Shown: positions 56,975 to 64,000 of the stretch, in pieces | How positions within the stretch are numbered: position 1 is the stretch's first letter | How the letters are laid out: every line of letters starts with the position of its first letter | NCBI GenBank assembly: GCA_964615375.1 | Contig: CAZTOW010000023.1 | Span: forward strand, 1-64,000 | DNA length: 64,000 bases | Direction: 5' to 3' | Origin: CAZKWG01 sp964615375 | GTDB lineage: Bacteria; Myxococcota_A; UBA796; CAZKWG01 | Notes under the pieces: generated by a model | What the model was told of the DNA's origin: nothing | The model's database searches: none | The model's input: the letters and a program-made list of their open reading frames with translations, nothing else | Position numbers and translations under genes: made by a program

Positions 56975-57955
56975 TCAGCGCGCGCGAAGAAGCGTCTCCG
57001 CGTCCGGGGCCGTGAGCAGCTCGTCCGTCCAGGCGCCGATCTGGTCGAGATCCGCCGCCTGGATCCGCGCGAGCAGGACCTCGGAGAGCGGGCCGAAGCG
57101 CCGCTCCAGCAGCCGGGTCAGGAGCTGGCGCTGGCCGACGATCTGCCCTTCCTGGTGCCCTTCCTGGCGGCCTTCCTGGACCCCAATCTGGAAGCCCTCT
57201 TTGCGACCTTCGCGACGAAGCTGGCTGGCGTAGCTCATGAAGACCTCTCCTGGAGGATAACCTGCCTCCGCTGCAAGTTCACGCGCGAAGCCCGGAGGTG
57301 GGGGCTCGCGCGCTGTCTCCGCCGCGTACTCCAGGCAGAGCTCCAGGTGTCGGGCCTCCCCCCGGTCGAGGAGCAGGCGCACGAGGCTCGCCTCTCGGAG
57401 CAGGAGCGGCCAGGGCTCCCGGTCCGAGGCCGCGCCGAGCAGCAGCAGGCCGAGTCGCAGGCCCGGCTCCGCGGGGAGCGCATGCGGCGGCGTTCGCCGC
57501 AGATCGAGGAGCGCGTAAGGGAAGGTGGGGAGCAGCGCGGGGAGGGTCTCCCGCTGCGCGGGCAGGTCGGCGAAGCGTCGTCGCAGGTTCGTGGGCGTCG
57601 TCCAGGCCGGGCGGCCCGAGTAGACCAGCCCGGCCACGATGGGCGGGACAGGGCCTCGTTGCGCCTTCAGGCGGTCTCTGCACAGCGTGAGCGCCGTCTC
57701 CATCATGCGCAGGTCCATGCGCGGGTCCGGGCGCGCCTGGTGCTCGAGCACGAAGAGGACGCGCCCGCCGGCGGAGAGCGTGAGCTCGACGAGCCCGTCC
57801 GGGGTGCGCGCCCGCCGCGCCCCGCTGAGCGCCGTGTCCCGGTGGCGCGCCGAGGCTGCCGCGAGCTCCACCGGGAGCAGGACCCGAAGCAGGGCCAGCG
57901 CCCGCGCGGGCGGGCGGATCAGGGATTTGAAGAAGCGATCATGAGGCTGGGGCAA
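56975..57955 (-). CDS. Rpn family PD-(D/E)XK nuclease / transposase_31-like protein
   Basis: 326 residues. The N-terminus PHDRFFKSLIRPPARALALL, then DGLVELTL...RVLFVLEHQARPDPRM, has the spacing of the PD-(D/E)XK nuclease core of recombination-promoting nucleases (E. coli Rpn; Pfam transposase_31). The C-terminal part has the typical charged Gly-Gln-Glu repeat EGRKEGFQIGVQEGRQEG, then a helical tail. Rpn proteins promote RecA-independent gene transfer and some act in phage defence (established for E. coli). No terminal repeats or accessory transposase genes flank it, so it is not an intact element by itself. A GGACA-N5-TGTCC repeat lies upstream of its start. Confidence 0.75.
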   Translation of the reverse strand: MPQPHDRFFKSLIRPPARALALLRVLLPVELAAASARHRDTALSGARRARTPDGLVELTLSAGGRVLFVLEHQARPDPRMDLRMMETALTLCRDRLKAQRGPVPPIVAGLVYSGRPAWTTPTNLRRRFADLPAQRETLPALLPTFPYALLDLRRTPPHALPAEPGLRLGLLLLGAASDREPWPLLLREASLVRLLLDRGEARHLELCLEYAAETAREPPPPGFARELAAEAGYPPGEVFMSYASQLRREGRKEGFQIGVQEGRQEGHQEGQIVGQRQLLTRLLERRFGPLSEVLLARIQAADLDQIGAWTDELLTAPDAETLLRAR

Positions 57956-58018
57956 GCGGACACCCGGAGCGGGGAGCTCCGCCCGCTTAGCCCTGGGGTG
58001 GAAGGGGGGCGAATTCGT

Positions 58019-58037
58019 GCGGACAGAAAATGTCCGC
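58019..58037. promoter_or_regulatory. GCGGACA-N5-TGTCCGC inverted repeat (copy 2)
   Basis: Perfect 7-bp arms around GAAAA. It is in the gap between the Rpn gene and the pseudouridine synthase gene. The inner 15 bases differ by one from 38877-38891. Confidence 0.5.
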
Positions 58038-58997
58038 TTGGGTCGCAGGCCCTGATCGAGAGTTCAGATTCCTGCGCGCATCCTGCCCAGGAGCTCCGCC
58101 ATGTCCTGCGGGAGCGGCGCGTCGACGACCAAAGGCCTGCCGCTGATCGGGTGCAGCACCCCCAGGCGCGCCGCGTGCAGCGCCTGGCGAGGGAAGGCCG
58201 GACCTCGCGGCTGCTCGGCCGAGCGGTAGAGGCGCTCGCCGACGATGGGGCAGCTCATCAACTGGCAGTGGAGCCGGATCTGGTTGCGCCGGCCGGTCTT
58301 CAGCCGCACCTCCAGGAGCGCGCCCCCCGCGAGGCGCTCCTGGACCCGCCAGTCGGCCTCGGCCAGCACGGCCTCCGGCGCCCCGGGCCGCGTCGGGCGC
58401 TGGACCCGGCGGGCGCGGTCCCAGGCCATCCAGTCGGCGAAATGACCCGATGTCCCTGGGATCTCCCCCGCCACCACCGCGAGGTAGACCCGCTCCGGGC
58501 GCTGGGCGTGGAGCTGCTGGTCCAGGCGCTGGGCGGCCTGAAGCGAGCGCGCGAAGAGCACGACGCCGGTGGTGTCGCGGTCGAGGCGGTGGACGACGTG
58601 GGCCTCGCCGCCGAGCAGGGCGCGGACGCGCTTGCGGAGCGTGTCCTCCTCGCGGCGCTGCTCCTCGCTTGCGGCGTCGGTGAGCAGGCCGGGCGGCTTG
58701 CTGACCGCGATCAGCGCCTCGTCCTGGTAGAGCACGGTCACGCCCGCCCGCGAGAGCGCCTCGCGCCCGCGGGAGCGCTCCAGGCTGGTCCCGGGTCGGT
58801 TCCACTGGACGGCCAGGCGGGCGCCCTCGGGGAGCGGCCGGGCGGCGTCCGCGGGCCCCACGGGCTGGTCGTCGAGCGTGATCTTGCCGCTCTCCAGCGC
58901 CTCCCGCGCGCGCTGCCGCGAGCCCACGCTGGGGATGGCGGCCACGAGGCGGTCCAGGCGCTGCCCGGCTCGCCCCGCGTCCACGCTCAGCGTGTCC

Positions 58998-62501
<3,504 letters not shown>

Positions 62502-62505
62502 GTGA

Positions 62506-62522
62506 ACCCCCGTTCAGGGGGT
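62506..62522 (-). promoter_or_regulatory. Hairpin covering the ribosome-binding site of the MopE lipoprotein
   Basis: ACCCCC-GTTCA-GGGGGT on the plus strand, a perfect 6-bp stem. On the minus strand the GGGGG that serves as Shine-Dalgarno, 7 nt before the ATG at 62501, is one stem side, so translation could be dampened by folding. Confidence 0.4.
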
Positions 62523-62581
62523 GGAGTATACATGGCCCGGGGTGGAGGTCAGCGGCCCACCGATGAGATAGACCTGTTCGG

Positions 62582-63163
62582 ATGGATCTCCGCAGCCTAC
62601 CGCGCCTCCCTCGCGCCTTCTACGAGGGCCACACCGTCGACGTGGCGCAGGCCCTGCTGGGCAAGCTGGTCGTGCGGGCCGGGCCCGAGGGGCTCCGGGC
62701 GGGGCGCGTCGTGGAGACCGAGGCCTACCACGGCCCGGAGGACAAGGCCTGCCACGCCGCGCGCGGGCTCACCCCCCGCACGGCCCCCATGTTCGGGCCC
62801 GCCGGCCGGGCCTACGTCTACCAGATCTACGGGATGTGGTTCTGCCTGAACACCGTGACCGGCTCCGAGGGCTTCCCCTGCGCCGTGCTCATCCGCGCGC
62901 TGGAGCCGGTGGGCGGCGTGTTCGGGCCCAAGGACGCCGCGGGCCCCGGCAAGCTCTGCCGCGCGCTGGATATCCAGCGTGGCTTGAACACCCACGACCT
63001 CGTGGGCGGCGACGCGCTGTGGCTGGCGGACGACGGGCACCGGGTCGAGCCCGAGCGGGTGCGTTGCGGCCCGCGGATCGGCGTGGACTACGCGGAGGAG
63101 TGGGCGCACACGCCCTGGCGCTTCTGGGTGGAGGGGAGCCGCTCGGTGTCGCGGGCGCGGTAG
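62582..63163 (+). CDS. 3-methyladenine DNA glycosylase (AAG/MPG family)
   Basis: 193 residues. Base-excision repair glycosylase that removes alkylated purines and hypoxanthine. VETEAYHGPEDKACHA matches the AAG active site: Glu47 corresponds to human Glu125, Tyr49 to Tyr127 and His58 to His136. YVYQIYGMWFCLN and GPGKLCRALDI are the other family motifs. It is close to the minimal family length. ATG 62582 fits the conserved N-terminal region. Divergent from the MopE lipoprotein, with 80 bp between. Confidence 0.92.
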   Translation: MDLRSLPRLPRAFYEGHTVDVAQALLGKLVVRAGPEGLRAGRVVETEAYHGPEDKACHAARGLTPRTAPMFGPAGRAYVYQIYGMWFCLNTVTGSEGFPCAVLIRALEPVGGVFGPKDAAGPGKLCRALDIQRGLNTHDLVGGDALWLADDGHRVEPERVRCGPRIGVDYAEEWAHTPWRFWVEGSRSVSRAR

Positions 63164-63509
63164 CCATCGGGCACCTCCGCCCTGTAAGCGCGATCGACAC
63201 GCTCGCCCCGCCCCAGAGTCCTGGCCGCGTCGACCTCCGAGTTCTCAGTGTCTCTGTGGTGAATCCTTCGAAAGGTTTGATGCTATGCTGACTTTTTGGC
63301 TGGATTCTACAAGTTCTGAGACAGTCAACCACAGAGTGCGCAGAGGGCTCGGAGGTCGACGCGAGAGAGGTCGGGGCGGGGTGAGGGCTCATGGCCGCGC
63401 TCGATGTGGAGGGAGGGGGCTTCGCCGTCTGGGCCGGAGCTCGGTGGGGGCCTGGTCGGGCTCTCGGGGTGGACTTTGCGTTATCCTCTTCTACCTGCCC
63501 GGAGTCGCC
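63164..63509. other. Gene-free gap containing an inverted-repeat element
   Basis: 346 bp with no convincing open frame; it is largely occupied by the inverted repeat at 63206-63381. The remainder, 63382-63509, is ordinary GC-rich sequence that should hold the promoter of the dienelactone hydrolase gene. Confidence 0.7.
63206..63381. repeat. MITE-like inverted repeat with CTCTGTGGT / ACCACAGAG core
   Basis: The left arm (63206-63264) and right arm (63325-63381) are imperfect reverse complements. Shared blocks are CCCCGCCCC / GGGGCGGGG, GCGTCGACCTCCGAG / CTCGGAGGTCGACGC and TCTCTGTGGTGAA / TCAACCACAGAG. The 60-bp centre is AT-rich (TTCGAAAGGTTTGATGC). I recall CACAGAG-type repeats as widely dispersed in environmental bacteria; no search was run. 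Confidence 0.8.
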
Positions 63510-64000
63510 ATGCCCCTCGCTGTCGTCCGCTCGCGCGTCGGTCCGCCCATCAACGGGCTGCTCTTCTCCTCGCCGGGCGAGCCCGCTGGGGCGGTGATCG
63601 TCCTGCACGAGTGGTGGGGCCTGAACGAGCAGATGAAGGGCTTCGCCACGCGGCTGGCGGGGGAGGGCTTCCTGACTCTGGCCCTGGATCTCTACGGGGG
63701 GCGGGTCGCGGCGGACGCGACGGAGGCTCGGGCGCTCTCTCAGGAGATGAAGACGCTGGAGGCGATGGCCCAGGTACAAGCTGCGGTGGACTGGATCGCG
63801 GGGGAGCCGATCTGCAACGGCAAGGTGGGCGTCACCGGCTTCTGCCTGGGCGGCGGGCAGGCGCTGGCCGCGGCGTGCAATGTTGGGGGGCTCTCGGCGG
63901 TGGTTCCCTTTTATGGGCTGCCGCTGGCCCAGCATGCGGACTGGTCGCGGGTGACGGCGCCCATCCAGGGGCACTACGCGGAGCAGGACACCCACGTCAA
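63510..64000 (+). CDS. Dienelactone hydrolase family protein (3' end cut by window)
   Basis: 163 residues visible of a usual 220-245; the gene runs off the window. Alpha/beta hydrolase with the DLH active site: Glu34 in VLHEWWGLNE, nucleophile Cys112 in TGFCLGGGQALAA, and Asp160 in AEQDTHV; the His would be further downstream. Family members hydrolyse dienelactones in chloroaromatic breakdown or related ester bonds; in many bacteria the true substrate is unknown. ATG 63510 has GGAG five bases upstream. Confidence 0.88.
   Translation, partial: MPLAVVRSRVGPPINGLLFSSPGEPAGAVIVLHEWWGLNEQMKGFATRLAGEGFLTLALDLYGGRVAADATEARALSQEMKTLEAMAQVQAAVDWIAGEPICNGKVGVTGFCLGGGQALAAACNVGGLSAVVPFYGLPLAQHADWSRVTAPIQGHYAEQDTHV

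Noticed and set aside
56975..57955. Rpn gene as an intact transposon
   Set aside because: No flanking terminal inverted repeats or target duplications could be seen; only the nuclease gene is present.

Overview
The window is about 70% G+C and carries a gene set typical of the Myxococcota or a related former-deltaproteobacterial lineage. It has eukaryotic-type Ser/Thr kinases, an FHA-domain regulator, several lipoproteins built from MopE-type Asp/Cys repeats and FG-GAP propellers, C-terminal tails of the MYXO-CTERM type (Cys, hydrophobic helix, Arg cluster), and a PfaD-type enoylreductase. No rRNA, tRNA, CRISPR array, phage module or complete insertion sequence was recognised. The lineage call is inference from gene content; no marker gene was compared.

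Layout. 1-690: a repeat island, with hexamer microsatellites flanking a large inverted repeat and three 76-bp direct repeats. 690-7774: mazG, a Ser/Thr kinase, folE, two membrane proteins, a thioredoxin-fold lipoprotein without its cysteines, a B12-binding radical SAM protein and a small coiled-coil protein. 7797-13528 (minus): a likely operon of outer-membrane protein, ECF sigma factor, FecR-like protein and two tandem paralogous FG-GAP proteins. 13624-20489: a GT-C-like membrane protein, a secreted barrel-type protein and a giant MopE/FG-GAP lipoprotein. 20494-29340 (minus): FHA regulator, membrane protein and PEGA-domain kinase in one tight operon, then parC-parE. 29447-39674: surface proteins, a HAD phosphatase with asd, an orphan PfaD, a frameshifted lectin/TSP3 protein and an AT-rich island with a gene of unknown function. 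39711-51693: glutamate formimidoyltransferase/cyclodeaminase, a second MopE/FG-GAP lipoprotein, another GT-C-like protein, a CGPC thioredoxin lipoprotein, an M32 carboxypeptidase and a glycoside-hydrolase-like lipoprotein. 51706-64000: DUF2237, an M15 peptidase without signal peptide, a nitrilase/aldehyde dehydrogenase pair, DUF486 plus UbiE, an Rpn-type nuclease, an RluA-type pseudouridine synthase, a third MopE lipoprotein with a glycine-rich tail, 3-methyladenine DNA glycosylase, a MITE-like inverted repeat and a 3'-truncated dienelactone hydrolase.

The strongest theme is cell-surface investment. About ten predicted lipoproteins or anchored proteins carry Ca/metal-binding Asp-rich repeats or propellers, often joined to the membrane by (Glu-Gly)n or poly-Gly linkers. 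One set sits behind an ECF sigma/FecR pair, suggesting regulated surface display. A second theme is intergenic inverted repeats: three unrelated families, each about 130 to over 600 bp, lie between genes. A 15-bp palindrome occurs three times exactly, each time inside a coding region.
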